A stretch of DNA of 64,000 nucleotides from Candidatus Acetatifactor stercoripullorum (GTDB taxonomy: Bacteria > Bacillota > Clostridia > Lachnospirales > Lachnospiraceae): contig DXGH01000003.1 in assembly GCA_019114005.1 (NCBI GenBank), forward strand, positions 1 through 64,000. Reading direction: 5' to 3'. Shown here piece after piece: positions 27,027-35,026 of the stretch (the stretch's first letter is position 1; each line of letters begins with the position of its first letter). Under the pieces are notes generated by a model. The model ran no database searches. It saw only the letters and a list, made by a program, of their open reading frames with translations, and was not told where the DNA came from. A program made the translations under genes and the position numbers.

Positions 27027-27371
27027 ATGGGAGAAGAAAAAGATTTATTATCCACCTTGCTTTTGGAGCTTCGCAGAGGAACGCTGACAATCAGTGTACT
27101 CAGTCAGATGAAGGAGCCGAAATATGGATACGCTTTGGTGCAGAGTCTGGAAGAAAAAGGCGTTGCCATTGATCCCAACACCTTGTACCCTCTCCTTCGC
27201 CGACTGGAGAATCAGGGGCTTTTGGAAAGCAAGTGGGAAACCGGCGGTGCAAAACCGAGAAAATATTATCAGCGGACAGAATACGGAACGGAAATTTATG
27301 AGAAGCTGAAAGCATATTGGCAGAATTTATCCGCTGGAATGGAGCGGCTGTTAAGGGAGGAAGAAGCATGA
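27027..27371 (+). CDS. PadR family transcriptional regulator
   Basis: A 114-residue winged-helix protein. It has the PadR signature LTISVLSQMKEPKYGYALVQSLEEKGVAIDPNTLYPLLRRLENQGLLES, then the wing and a short C-terminal dimer helix. The frame can start at a GTG (27018), but the ATG at 27027 is preferred with AGGAGG 8 nt upstream. PadR proteins usually repress the neighbouring membrane-protein gene in response to small hydrophobic compounds or cell-envelope stress. The next gene overlaps by 4 bp (ATGA). Confidence 0.93.
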   Translation: MGEEKDLLSTLLLELRRGTLTISVLSQMKEPKYGYALVQSLEEKGVAIDPNTLYPLLRRLENQGLLESKWETGGAKPRKYYQRTEYGTEIYEKLKAYWQNLSAGMERLLREEEA

Positions 27372-28477
27372 CACCAAATGAAAAAGACTATATGGATCGA
27401 TATATTTATCAGGTAATCCGTCGGCTTCCAAAAGCTCAAAGAGATGAAGTGCGTATGGAACTGGAAGAGCTGATCAGCGATATGTATACGGATAAGGGCT
27501 CTATGGAAGAGGTGCTGACTGAGCTTGGCGATCCTGCTGAATTTGCCAAACAATATCAGAGCGATCAAAGATATCTGATTGGGCCGGAATATTTTGACAC
27601 CTATCTGTGGTTTGTCAGGGTGGTTTTCATCTGCACTGCCATACCAATTTTGGGGATTTCTCTGATAAATGCCATAGGAGAAATGCCCGCGGTTACTTCC
27701 CAGAGCGCTGCCCCTGTTATTATCCGCGCTATTGTCAGCGGTCTGACTGCCGGGATTACGGATGCTCTCCTGTCCTGTGTGACCGCATTCGGTGCAGTGA
27801 CCTTGACTTTCGCCATCATGGAGAGAAAAAAGATTCAGTTAGAGATGAAGAAAGCGGAAAAGTGGTCGGTAAAAAGTCTGTCAGAGGAAAAGAAAACAGC
27901 GGCCTTTCGGTGGACGCCAAAATTTTTGGAGCCTGTGCCCGATAAAAAAGCGATGATAAGTCGAGGCGACAGCATTGCAGGCATTGTGTTTATCGTTATT
28001 TTCAGTGTATTGCTGATTTTTGCCCCCAATTTCTTTGCTGCGTTCTTTACGGAAGGCGAAACCGTAACCACCGTACCCGTTTTCAATCTGGAGCAATGGG
28101 GAATCGTTCTTCCCGCCTTTATACTAAGTCTGCTGATCGGTCTTGCAGACGAGATATTACGCCTGATTGTCGGGGTCTACTGCAGCCTGGTAATGATCAG
28201 CAATATAGTGTGCGGGGTGCTTCAAATTCTGCTTGGCATTGTTGTGCTGAAGGTTTTACCCATTTGGAATCCGAATTTTGCGCTTGAACTTGAGATGGCA
28301 TTGGGCGATAAAGCAGATTCCGGCGCCAGATTCCTCACTTACTGGAATGCTGATATGGTATCCAATGGACTTCTTACATTTATTGTTGCGATTACCCTGT
28401 TTGAAATAGGTGCAACAATATACAAGACACTCCGTTACGGTGTTTCCATACGAAATGAGAAGAATCTTGGGGCGTAG
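27368..28477 (+). CDS. HAAS/DUF1700-type domain membrane protein, partner of PadR
   Basis: A 369-residue protein. The N-terminal about 75 residues (MDRYIYQVIRRLPKAQRDEVRMELEELI... LTELGDPAEFAKQY) are the HAAS helical domain that typically partners PadR regulators. Four to five membrane helices follow. The ATG at 27368 overlaps the padR stop by 4 bp, which indicates translational coupling. Members are thought to act as membrane co-regulators or anti-sigma-like proteins; what this one senses is unknown. Confidence 0.82.
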   Translation: MTPNEKDYMDRYIYQVIRRLPKAQRDEVRMELEELISDMYTDKGSMEEVLTELGDPAEFAKQYQSDQRYLIGPEYFDTYLWFVRVVFICTAIPILGISLINAIGEMPAVTSQSAAPVIIRAIVSGLTAGITDALLSCVTAFGAVTLTFAIMERKKIQLEMKKAEKWSVKSLSEEKKTAAFRWTPKFLEPVPDKKAMISRGDSIAGIVFIVIFSVLLIFAPNFFAAFFTEGETVTTVPVFNLEQWGIVLPAFILSLLIGLADEILRLIVGVYCSLVMISNIVCGVLQILLGIVVLKVLPIWNPNFALELEMALGDKADSGARFLTYWNADMVSNGLLTFIVAITLFEIGATIYKTLRYGVSIRNEKNLGA

Positions 28478-28517
28478 ACAAAACCCCTGAAAAATGTACG
28501 ATCAGCGCAAAACTCGT

Positions 28518-28545
28518 TTGATTTTTTGTAAATATGTGCTATAAT
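28518..28545 (+). promoter_or_regulatory. promoter of the AAA/DUF4143 ATPase gene
   Basis: TTGATT (28518-28523) and TATAAT (28540-28545) are 16 bp apart, 28 bp upstream of the start codon. Confidence 0.7.
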
Positions 28546-28573
28546 ACGGTTAGAATTTTTGAGAGGTGATGGC

Positions 28574-29878
28574 ATGTATCGTACTGTCATGGAGCAGCTG
28601 CAAAAATGGAAAGAAAAAAAGCATCGAAAGCCGCTTGTTATTCGCGGCGCCCGCCAGGTAGGAAAAACCTGGCTCATGAAAGCCTTTGGTGCTGCTGAAT
28701 ACGAATCTACAGTTTATATCAATTTTGACAATAATGAACGGATGCGTAATTTGTTCAAGGGGAGCCTTGCGGCAGATCGACTGGTGACAGGTTTAGAACT
28801 CTATGCGGGGCATAAGATTGACCCATCTAATACCCTTCTGATTTTCGACGAGGTGCAAGAAGTGCCGACTGCGTTGACCAGTCTCAAGTACTTCAATGAG
28901 GACGCACCTCAATATCAAATCATCTGTGCCGGTAGTCTATTGGGTGTTGCACTGCATCAGGGGACCTCGTTTCCCGTTGGAAAGGTGGAGTTTCTTGATC
29001 TTTATCCACTCTCCTTCTCCGAATTTCTCATTGCTATGGGGAAGGAGCGCTATGTAGAACTGCTGCGGCAGGGCGATTTTGACATGGCCACCATGTTTAA
29101 GCAGGATTATTCCGATCTGCTGAAGCAGTACTACTATGTAGGCGGTATGCCGGAAGTCGTCCAGGCTTTTGCAGACAATCAGGACTTCAATGAGGTTCGG
29201 GAAATTCAACAGCGCATTCTGTCCGCTTATGAACAGGACTTCTCCAAGCATGCTCCCAATGAAACGGTGCCTCGTGTGCGTATGTTGTGGAACAGCATCC
29301 CGGCCCAGCTTGCAAAAGAGAATAAGAAGTTTATCTATGGTCTCATCAAAGAAGGGGCTCGGGCGAAGGAGTATGAGCTGGCAATGCTCTGGCTGACGGA
29401 TTGCGGACTTGTCCACAAGGTACATCGAGTTTCCGCCCCCAGTTTACCGTTAAAGGCCTATGAGGATTTGAAGGCATTCAAACTGTTTCTGCTGGATGTG
29501 GGCCTTTTGTCCTGCATGGTGGGCCTGCGACAGGATGTGCTGCTGGATGGGAATGATCTGTTTAAGGAATTCAAGGGAGCACTAACAGAGCAGTATGTCC
29601 TACAGCAGCTTAAAACTATCAAGGGGCTGAATATCTACTATTGGACTGCAGATCGTGGAACTGCGGAAGTGGATTTTGTCATCGACAACGGTAAAGATGT
29701 GATTCCAATTGAGGTCAAAGCCGAGGTTAATCTCCAGGCCAAGAGTTTGAAAGTTTACCGTGAGAAATTCCAGCCACGGCTGTCCATTCGCACATCCATG
29801 GCAGACTATAAAAAAGAAGACTGGCTGCTGAATCTACCGCTGTGGGCAATAAATACTAAGTTTGGGGAAGGAGGATAA
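28574..29878 (+). CDS. ATP-binding protein of the AAA_14/DUF4143 family
   Basis: A 434-residue ATPase. Walker A is GARQVGKTWLMK, Walker B is LLIFDEVQEVP, and a sensor-like CAGSLLGVAL follows. The C-terminal DUF4143 domain ends with GTAEVDFVIDNGKDVIPIEVKAEVN, a nuclease-like (PD-(D/E)XK-resembling) motif set seen in the family. Such proteins are common, often horizontally shared, and largely of unknown role. The ATG at 28574 is preferred over an in-frame TTG at 28559 because GAGAGGTG lies just upstream. It has its own promoter and stands alone. Confidence 0.9.
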   Translation: MYRTVMEQLQKWKEKKHRKPLVIRGARQVGKTWLMKAFGAAEYESTVYINFDNNERMRNLFKGSLAADRLVTGLELYAGHKIDPSNTLLIFDEVQEVPTALTSLKYFNEDAPQYQIICAGSLLGVALHQGTSFPVGKVEFLDLYPLSFSEFLIAMGKERYVELLRQGDFDMATMFKQDYSDLLKQYYYVGGMPEVVQAFADNQDFNEVREIQQRILSAYEQDFSKHAPNETVPRVRMLWNSIPAQLAKENKKFIYGLIKEGARAKEYELAMLWLTDCGLVHKVHRVSAPSLPLKAYEDLKAFKLFLLDVGLLSCMVGLRQDVLLDGNDLFKEFKGALTEQYVLQQLKTIKGLNIYYWTADRGTAEVDFVIDNGKDVIPIEVKAEVNLQAKSLKVYREKFQPRLSIRTSMADYKKEDWLLNLPLWAINTKFGEGG

Positions 29879-29907
29879 TAAGAAGGAAAGGTCGTACTAT
29901 GCTTTGC

Positions 29908-29950
29908 ACAATAAAAGAGCGTATCGATTATCTTTCAATCAATACGCTCT
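29908..29950 (-). terminator. intrinsic terminator, minus strand
   Basis: A 14-bp stem with one C-A mismatch pairs 29916-29929 with 29937-29950 around a 7-nt loop. On the minus strand it is followed by TTTTATTG. On the plus strand no T-run follows, so it ends a minus-strand transcript rather than the ATPase gene. Confidence 0.8.
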
Positions 29951-30278
29951 CTCAGACTACTGTATCCAAGGGACCTTCCTCCATTTTCTTTCTTCCATTT
30001 CTTCTTTTGTTCTCTTTCCACTTCTCTTTTGTACTAGCGTACTGTAACGTCCAATGTCTTTCTTCTTTTGCGATTCGTTACCTTTTCTTCTGTGTACTTG
30101 ATTTTTCTTTTCTTTTGTTCCTTATTCATTTGTACATCAATGGAAGAATATTTTTAATTTATATGATACATAAAATTATGTGTTAGGTGGACCGTACCTC
30201 CTTTGCTTAGATTTTTTTACAGCTTTTCTTTGCTGTTCAGCCTTCCTCTGCTGTTTTCTTTTTCTCTTTTCTTTTGTT
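29911..30278 (-). ncRNA. candidate small RNA (or small-peptide transcript) of about 370 nt
   Basis: A consensus promoter at 30285-30313 and a strong terminator at 29908-29950 define a minus-strand transcript with no recognisable gene. The RNA is purine-rich (many AAAGAAAAG-like runs). It has short hairpins near its 5' end (ACAGC/GCTGT at about 30235-30219) and an AAGGAGGT whose 3' part can pair with a nearby ACCT. The only ATG peptide of note is a 31-residue basic one (30034-30129, 13 Lys/Arg, starting MNKEQKKRKIKY) without a clear ribosome binding site. It matches no RNA family I can recall. Existence as a transcript is well supported by signals; function is unknown. Confidence 0.5.
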
Positions 30279-30284
30279 GATTTT

Positions 30285-30313
30285 ATTATAGTCTATGCCT
30301 CTACATTTGTCAA
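30285..30313 (-). promoter_or_regulatory. consensus sigma-A promoter of the orphan transcript
   Basis: Minus-strand TTGACA (30308-30313) and TATAAT (30285-30290) are exact consensus with the ideal 17-bp spacer. No protein gene follows. Confidence 0.85.
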
Positions 30314-30443
30314 CATATTTCTTTAAAAACTTATCTATTTTTTCATTATTCGCATTTTGTATTTATTCATTTACATTTTTCGACAATTTTCCCAATATTT
30401 TCTGTATTTTACCTCTGGAATGCTCTTTCTCTATTTACAGAAA

Positions 30444-30507
30444 ATGCTCTAAGCAGCTGCTTTATAAACCATGGCAGAAACCATGATCCAAAAGCTGCTT
30501 AGAGCAT
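30444..30507 (-). terminator. long inverted repeat, probable terminator of the lysC operon
   Basis: A perfect 15-bp inverted repeat (30444-30458 with 30493-30507, ATGCTCTAAGCAGCT) encloses 34 nt that contain a second small hairpin (CATGG/CCATG). On the minus strand the stem is followed by TTTTCTG, a weak T-run, placing it as a terminator 30 bp downstream of lysC. Confidence 0.6.
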
Positions 30508-30536
30508 ATACCTACGAATTGAAAATGAGGCTTTCC

Positions 30537-31856
30537 CTACAGCCTGGTGGTTACAAAAATATCATAAATTGCTTTGATGGCAGTTTCAAAATCCTTATTA
30601 TCCACACCGATAATAATGTTCAGCTCCGAGGAGCCCTGATCGATCATCTTCACGTTTACATTGCCGTGGGCCAAAGCGGAGAAAATTCTCCCTGCGGTTC
30701 CCCGGGTGGACTTCATCCCCCGTCCCACTACAGCAATCAGTGCAAGATCGGACTCAATATCAATGGAATCCGGGTTTACCACTCTATGCAGTCCGGCTAC
30801 CACCTTCTGCTCCTTGTGGGCAAATTCATCCTGATGCACAAACACCGTCAGCGTGTCGATACCCGAGGGAACATGCTCAAAGGAGATACCGTTTTCCTCA
30901 AATATCTGCAGAACCTTTCTCCCGAATCCGATTTCGGAATTCATCATATCCTTTTCAATATTGATGGAGCAAAAGCCCTTCTTTCCGGCGATGCCCGTTA
31001 TCACATATCTGGATTTCTGACAGGTGCTCTCCACAATCCAGGTGCCTTCATCCTCCGGCGCGTTGGTGTTTCGTATGTTGATGGGAATTCCTTCCTGACG
31101 AACCGGGAAAATGGCCTCCTCGTGAAGCACAGTAGCTCCCATATAGGCAAGCTCCCGAAGCTCTCTGTAGGTAATCACCTCGATGGCCTGTGGATTTTCA
31201 ATGATTCTGGGGTCCGCCACAAGAAAGCCAGACACATCTGTCCAATTTTCATAGGCGTCGGCCTTTACCGCCTTCGCCACGATGGAGCCGGTGATGTCCG
31301 AGCCTCCTCTGGAAAAGGTTTTCACCCTGCCGTCCGGCATGGAGCCGTAAAATCCGGGAATCACCGCCCGCTCAACGCCCGCCAGTCTTTCAGACAGGAC
31401 TTTGTTGGTAGTATCCGCGTCAAATTCCCCATTTTCCTTAAAAAAGATCACTTCCGCCGCATCTATAAATTCATAGCCCAAATAATCCGCCATAATGATG
31501 CCGTTTAAGTACTCTCCCCTGGAAGCCGCATAGTTGCTGCCCGCTCCGGCGTTAAAGTTCTTTTCAATAGTCAAAAACTCCTCTTTTAAAGAAAGCTTAA
31601 GCTTAAGTCCCTGGATAATCTCCTGATATCTGGCCTCGATGGCCCGCAGCTGCTCCTTAAATTCTTTCCCCGAAGAAGCCAGATCATAACAGGCGTAAAG
31701 CATATCCGTCACCTTCACATCCTTGTCAAACCGTTTGCCGGGTGCGGAGGGAACCACATATCTCCGCTCCTGGTCCGCCCGGATAATGCTGCCCGCCTTC
31801 TGAAACTGTTCTGCGCTCGCCAGGGAGCTTCCGCCGAATTTTACTACCTTTGCCAT
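30537..31856 (-). CDS. lysC: aspartate kinase with C-terminal ACT domains
   Basis: A 439-residue enzyme. The catalytic N-terminus has VVKFGGSSLASAEQFQKAG. Later motifs are TFSRGGSDITGSIVA and ENWTDVSGFLVADPRII, and the ACT region includes GKKGFCSINIEKDM and LALIAVVGRGM. It phosphorylates aspartate at the entry to the lysine, threonine and methionine pathways; the ACT domains bind end products. Two in-frame ATGs exist; the one at 31856 has GAGGAG 9 nt upstream and is preferred over 31862. It is last in the ACT-hom-apgM-lysC operon, which argues for feedback by threonine, though this cannot be read directly. Confidence 0.95.
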   Translation of the reverse strand: MAKVVKFGGSSLASAEQFQKAGSIIRADQERRYVVPSAPGKRFDKDVKVTDMLYACYDLASSGKEFKEQLRAIEARYQEIIQGLKLKLSLKEEFLTIEKNFNAGAGSNYAASRGEYLNGIIMADYLGYEFIDAAEVIFFKENGEFDADTTNKVLSERLAGVERAVIPGFYGSMPDGRVKTFSRGGSDITGSIVAKAVKADAYENWTDVSGFLVADPRIIENPQAIEVITYRELRELAYMGATVLHEEAIFPVRQEGIPINIRNTNAPEDEGTWIVESTCQKSRYVITGIAGKKGFCSINIEKDMMNSEIGFGRKVLQIFEENGISFEHVPSGIDTLTVFVHQDEFAHKEQKVVAGLHRVVNPDSIDIESDLALIAVVGRGMKSTRGTAGRIFSALAHGNVNVKMIDQGSSELNIIIGVDNKDFETAIKAIYDIFVTTRL

Positions 31857-31918
31857 TTTCATTTACTCCTCGTTATCTCTTGATATTCTCAGCTTTCCAA
31901 GCTATCTTCCACATCTTT

Positions 31919-33121
31919 TCAAAGGCCTAAGAAATAATCCATAAGCAGATGCCCCTCTGCAATCCGGTTCCCGCTCTTTAAGCCTTCCTCTTCATTATAA
32001 TCCCAGTCATGGCGTTCGGGCTTTGTGCTGTCGTACAGCATATAGGGCACATCCTCTGCCGTATGTGTGCGCAGCCGGATAGGCGTAGGATGATCCGGAA
32101 GCAGAAGCAGGCGAAAATCCTCCCCGGCCGCCTCCATTTTTTCCACAACAGGGCCCACCACCCGCTCATCCAGGTATTCGATGGCCAAAACCTTTCGCTC
32201 CACGCTTCCCTGATGTCCCATCTCGTCGGGGGCCTCCACATGAATGTAGGCAAAATCATAGCCCTCCTGTGTAAGGGCTTTTACCGCCGCCTCCACCTTT
32301 CCGGCATAGTTGGTATGAAGGCCTCCGTTTGCCCCCTCCACCAAAGCGACGCCCATGCCTGCTCCCACGGCAATCCCCTTTAACAGATCTACCGCAGAAA
32401 CCATCATCCCTCTCTTACCGGTCTTTTCCTGAAAGGAGGAAAGCATGGGTTTGGTTCCAGCCCCCCAGAACCAGCAGCAGTTTGCCGGGTTTAAGCCCTT
32501 TTTCTTCCGCTCTATGTTGATAGGATGATTCACCAGGATATCATAACTTTTCTCCATCATTTCCCGAAGGGCCTTATCCTGGGGCAGATACGCTCCGATC
32601 ACCTGTCCCAGCACATCATGGGGCGGAGTCAGCTCCACCACCTGTCCCTGCTTCCAGATCAGGCAGTGCCTGTAGCTTGTTCCCACATAAAAGCGGTAGA
32701 TATCATTCCCCAGCTGCCTGGCTGCCGCCTCAAGCAGCACGCTGCATTCCTCTGTGCTGATTTCCGAAGCGCTGTGGTCGATAATAACCCGCTTTTCAAA
32801 TGGACCCTCCTCCTCGGAAAGAGTCACAATATTACAGCGAAGGGCAATGTCCGTATCCTCCATGGGCACGCCGATGCTCAGCGCCTCAAGGGGCGAACGC
32901 CCGGAATAATAGATTTTGGGGTCATATCCCAATACGGAAAGATTGGCTGTGTCGGAGCCCGGCTTCATGCCGTCGGGAATGGTATGCACCATGCCGATCT
33001 CCGAAAGCTTGCTCAGGCGGTCCATATTGGGGGTTTTCGCATAGGCCAGAGGCGTTTTTTCCCCCAGCTCCTCTATGGGCTCATCAGCCATGCCGTCGCC
33101 CAGCACTACAACATATTTCAT
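31919..33121 (-). CDS. apgM-like phosphoglycerate mutase family protein, probable homoserine kinase
   Basis: A 400-residue alkaline-phosphatase-superfamily protein. It begins MKYVVVLGDGMADEPIEELG and has KPGSDTANLSVLGYDP (catalytic nucleophile region), PFEKRVIIDHSASEIS, CCWFWGAGTKPML and the metal motif HVEAPDEMGHQG. The family is archaeal-type cofactor-independent phosphoglycerate mutase. A subgroup next to threonine genes is annotated as a proposed homoserine kinase (TIGR02535). Here it lies directly between homoserine dehydrogenase and aspartate kinase, and no GHMP-type thrB is in the window, so homoserine kinase is the better guess. The ATG at 33121 has AGGAGG upstream and follows the hom stop. 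Confidence 0.85.
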   Translation of the reverse strand: MKYVVVLGDGMADEPIEELGEKTPLAYAKTPNMDRLSKLSEIGMVHTIPDGMKPGSDTANLSVLGYDPKIYYSGRSPLEALSIGVPMEDTDIALRCNIVTLSEEEGPFEKRVIIDHSASEISTEECSVLLEAAARQLGNDIYRFYVGTSYRHCLIWKQGQVVELTPPHDVLGQVIGAYLPQDKALREMMEKSYDILVNHPINIERKKKGLNPANCCWFWGAGTKPMLSSFQEKTGKRGMMVSAVDLLKGIAVGAGMGVALVEGANGGLHTNYAGKVEAAVKALTQEGYDFAYIHVEAPDEMGHQGSVERKVLAIEYLDERVVGPVVEKMEAAGEDFRLLLLPDHPTPIRLRTHTAEDVPYMLYDSTKPERHDWDYNEEEGLKSGNRIAEGHLLMDYFLGL

Positions 33122-33131
33122 AATTCTCCTC

Positions 33132-34343
33132 CTAGAGCAGTCTGATTCTGCCAAGCACTCTATCCGCCAGAGCCTCATATTTTCCGGTGAAATCATTCTC
33201 TTGCATCACAGGGGTAAAATAGCCGAAGTCCTGCTCTCTCCCCTCCAGACAAAGCAGCCTTCCCCCGGGGAACGCCTCTTCGATCTCCTTCTGGAAACCG
33301 GCTCTTGCCCTGATAAAGAAGCTTCTTTCCTCCAGGGAAACATCCGCAAGGCGGATGTTTTCCTGTTCCCAGAAGCACATAATCACTCTGCCCGGATGCC
33401 TTGCACAGTCAATTACATCTGAAACCACTGCGCTGGCGGTGGGCAGCTTGCCAGCTCCCTTTCCGTAATACATGGAATCCCCCAGCATATTGCCGGTGAC
33501 AAATACGGCGTTGAACACACCGTTTACCATGGACAGGGGATGCTCCTTATCAATCATAAAGGGCGCCACCATTGCAAGCACCTCATCCTCGGAAACCGTC
33601 TTACTCCTTGCCAGAAGCTTGATGGTCTTTCCCGCCGCCTTCGCATATGCAAAGTCCGCTGCGGAAATTTTTGAGATTCCCTCCGTATATATCTTCTCGC
33701 TGTCCACGTTCTTTCCCAGCATCAGGGAGGAGAGAATGGCGATTTTCCTGCAGGCGTCATATCCCTCCACATCAGCCTCGGGATTGCGCTCCGCATATCC
33801 CTTTTCCTGTGCCCGCTTAAGCACCTCCTCAAAATCGGCGCCCTCTCTTTCCATTTTACTCAAAATGTAATTGGTGGTGCCATTCAAGATACCGGTGATG
33901 GCCTCTATTTTTTCCGCTGTGAGGGAATAGTTTAAGGGCCTGATGATGGGGATGCCGCCCCCTACGCTTGCCTCAAACAGATAATTGCAGCTATGGGCCT
34001 TTGCTATGGAGAGAAGCTCCGGGCCATGCTTTGCCACAAGCTCCTTGTTGGAGGTGCAGACGCTTTTTCCTCTCTCCAGCGCCTGCTTTGTAAACTCATA
34101 TGCCGCTCCTGTGCCGCCCATGGTCTCGCAGACGATGGTCACCGTATCGTCCTTAAGAATCTGATTGAAATCATGAATCACCTTATGGCCGTACGGATCA
34201 TTGGGAAAATCTCTCAGATCCAGAATATACTTAATATCCAGCTCCTGAGCGGCCTTTTTATTTACCATCTCCTTGTTCTTCTCGATCACCTCCACGACAC
34301 CGCTTCCCACCGTGCCGTAGCCCAGTACTGCTATATTTATCAT
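33132..34343 (-). CDS. hom: homoserine dehydrogenase
   Basis: A 403-residue enzyme. The NAD(P)-binding start is INIAVLGYGTVGSGVVEVI. Substrate and catalytic segments include VCTSNKELVAKHG, EASVGGGIPIIRPL, ITGILNGTTNYILSKM and AYAERNPEADVEGYDACRKIAILSSL. It reduces aspartate semialdehyde to homoserine. The length is intermediate, and the C-terminal part has no clear full ACT domain. GGGAGG lies 6 nt before the ATG. It is second in the operon, after a small ACT-domain gene. Confidence 0.96.
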   Translation of the reverse strand: MINIAVLGYGTVGSGVVEVIEKNKEMVNKKAAQELDIKYILDLRDFPNDPYGHKVIHDFNQILKDDTVTIVCETMGGTGAAYEFTKQALERGKSVCTSNKELVAKHGPELLSIAKAHSCNYLFEASVGGGIPIIRPLNYSLTAEKIEAITGILNGTTNYILSKMEREGADFEEVLKRAQEKGYAERNPEADVEGYDACRKIAILSSLMLGKNVDSEKIYTEGISKISAADFAYAKAAGKTIKLLARSKTVSEDEVLAMVAPFMIDKEHPLSMVNGVFNAVFVTGNMLGDSMYYGKGAGKLPTASAVVSDVIDCARHPGRVIMCFWEQENIRLADVSLEERSFFIRARAGFQKEIEEAFPGGRLLCLEGREQDFGYFTPVMQENDFTGKYEALADRVLGRIRLL

Positions 34344-34381
34344 AAATTCCTCCCTTTCTGCCCCAAGCTATGGACATTTTC

Positions 34382-34825
34382 TCATTCTTTTGCTAAAATT
34401 TTTACATGGTGTACGCCCTTTTGGTTCTCCATCTGCTCTAACATTCGGGAAATGTCCCCGGTAGTCTGCAGCACCTGGACACTCAGGCTTAAGGATGCAA
34501 TCCCATTAATGGGAATGCTCTGATGGATGGTTAAAATATTAGCATGATATTCCGCAATGATCTTGAGCACATCGGACAAAAGCCCCGGCTCGTCATCCAT
34601 CTGAAATGTCAGGGTAAAGGTTTTTCCCTGGGAATTGTCATGAAATTGAAAAATATCATCCTTATACTTATAAAAGGAGCTGCGGCTGATACCTACCGCA
34701 TCAACCGCTTCCTGAACGGTCAGAACCTTTTCCGACTCCAGAAGCCGCTTCGCTTCCACCACCTTTAAGAGCACCTCGGGCACTGCCTTCTGCTTTACCA
34801 CAAAGTACTTGGCCGTTTCTCCCAT
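34382..34825 (-). CDS. ACT domain-containing protein (PheB/UPF0735 family)
   Basis: A 147-residue protein. The N-terminal half has a small helix-turn-helix-like segment (EKVLTVQEAVDAVGISRSSFYKYKDDIF). The C-terminal half is an ACT domain (TLTFQMDDEPGLLSDVLKIIAEYHANILTIHQSIP). The frame is longer, but residues before MGETAKYFVV do not fit the family; the ATG at 34825 gives the standard length. It opens the homoserine/threonine operon and may sense an amino acid to control it. The regulatory role is inferred. Confidence 0.9.
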   Translation of the reverse strand: MGETAKYFVVKQKAVPEVLLKVVEAKRLLESEKVLTVQEAVDAVGISRSSFYKYKDDIFQFHDNSQGKTFTLTFQMDDEPGLLSDVLKIIAEYHANILTIHQSIPINGIASLSLSVQVLQTTGDISRMLEQMENQKGVHHVKILAKE

Positions 34826-34981
34826 AAAACAATTTCCTGCTTTCTGCAAACAATTAAATATATTGTATATGCTATTGAAACACTTCGCAAAATGTTTCTG
34901 TATCGCGTACAGTTGTCTGCTGACGGAAGATATTCTAGCACAATGCTGACAGAAACGCAAGCTTTTTCTCCACGAAATTAC

Positions 34982-35012
34982 AAAAAGAAACGGCAAGGCC
35001 TTGGCCCTGCCG
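34982..35012 (-). terminator. terminator of glyA
   Basis: A 10-bp GC-rich stem (34991-35000 with 35003-35012, one G-T pair) is followed on the minus strand by TTTCTTTTT, 14 bp after the glyA stop. Confidence 0.85.
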
Positions 35013-35026
35013 CACTTTTATATTGG

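Larger units (their letters stand above)
29879..30536. other. 658-bp T-rich intergenic region (plus strand pyrimidine-rich)
   Basis: No protein gene was recognised. The plus strand is dominated by T/C runs, so the minus strand is purine-rich, and the composition is well below neighbouring genes in GC. It holds a complete promoter-to-terminator unit on the minus strand (29911-30313) and a long inverted repeat (30444-30507). Confidence 0.7.

Noticed and set aside
29899-30186. A 95-codon hydrophobic plus-strand frame in the T-rich gap
   Set aside because: Its hydrophobicity follows from T-rich composition; no ribosome binding site or promoter, and the opposite strand carries the convincing promoter and terminator.
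29911-30278. CsrA-sponge RNA, because of several GGA motifs
   Set aside because: The count of GGA is not clearly above what a purine-rich sequence gives by chance, and the motifs are not consistently in hairpin loops.
30471-31508. A 345-codon plus-strand frame
   Set aside because: Antisense to lysC, which has unambiguous catalytic motifs.
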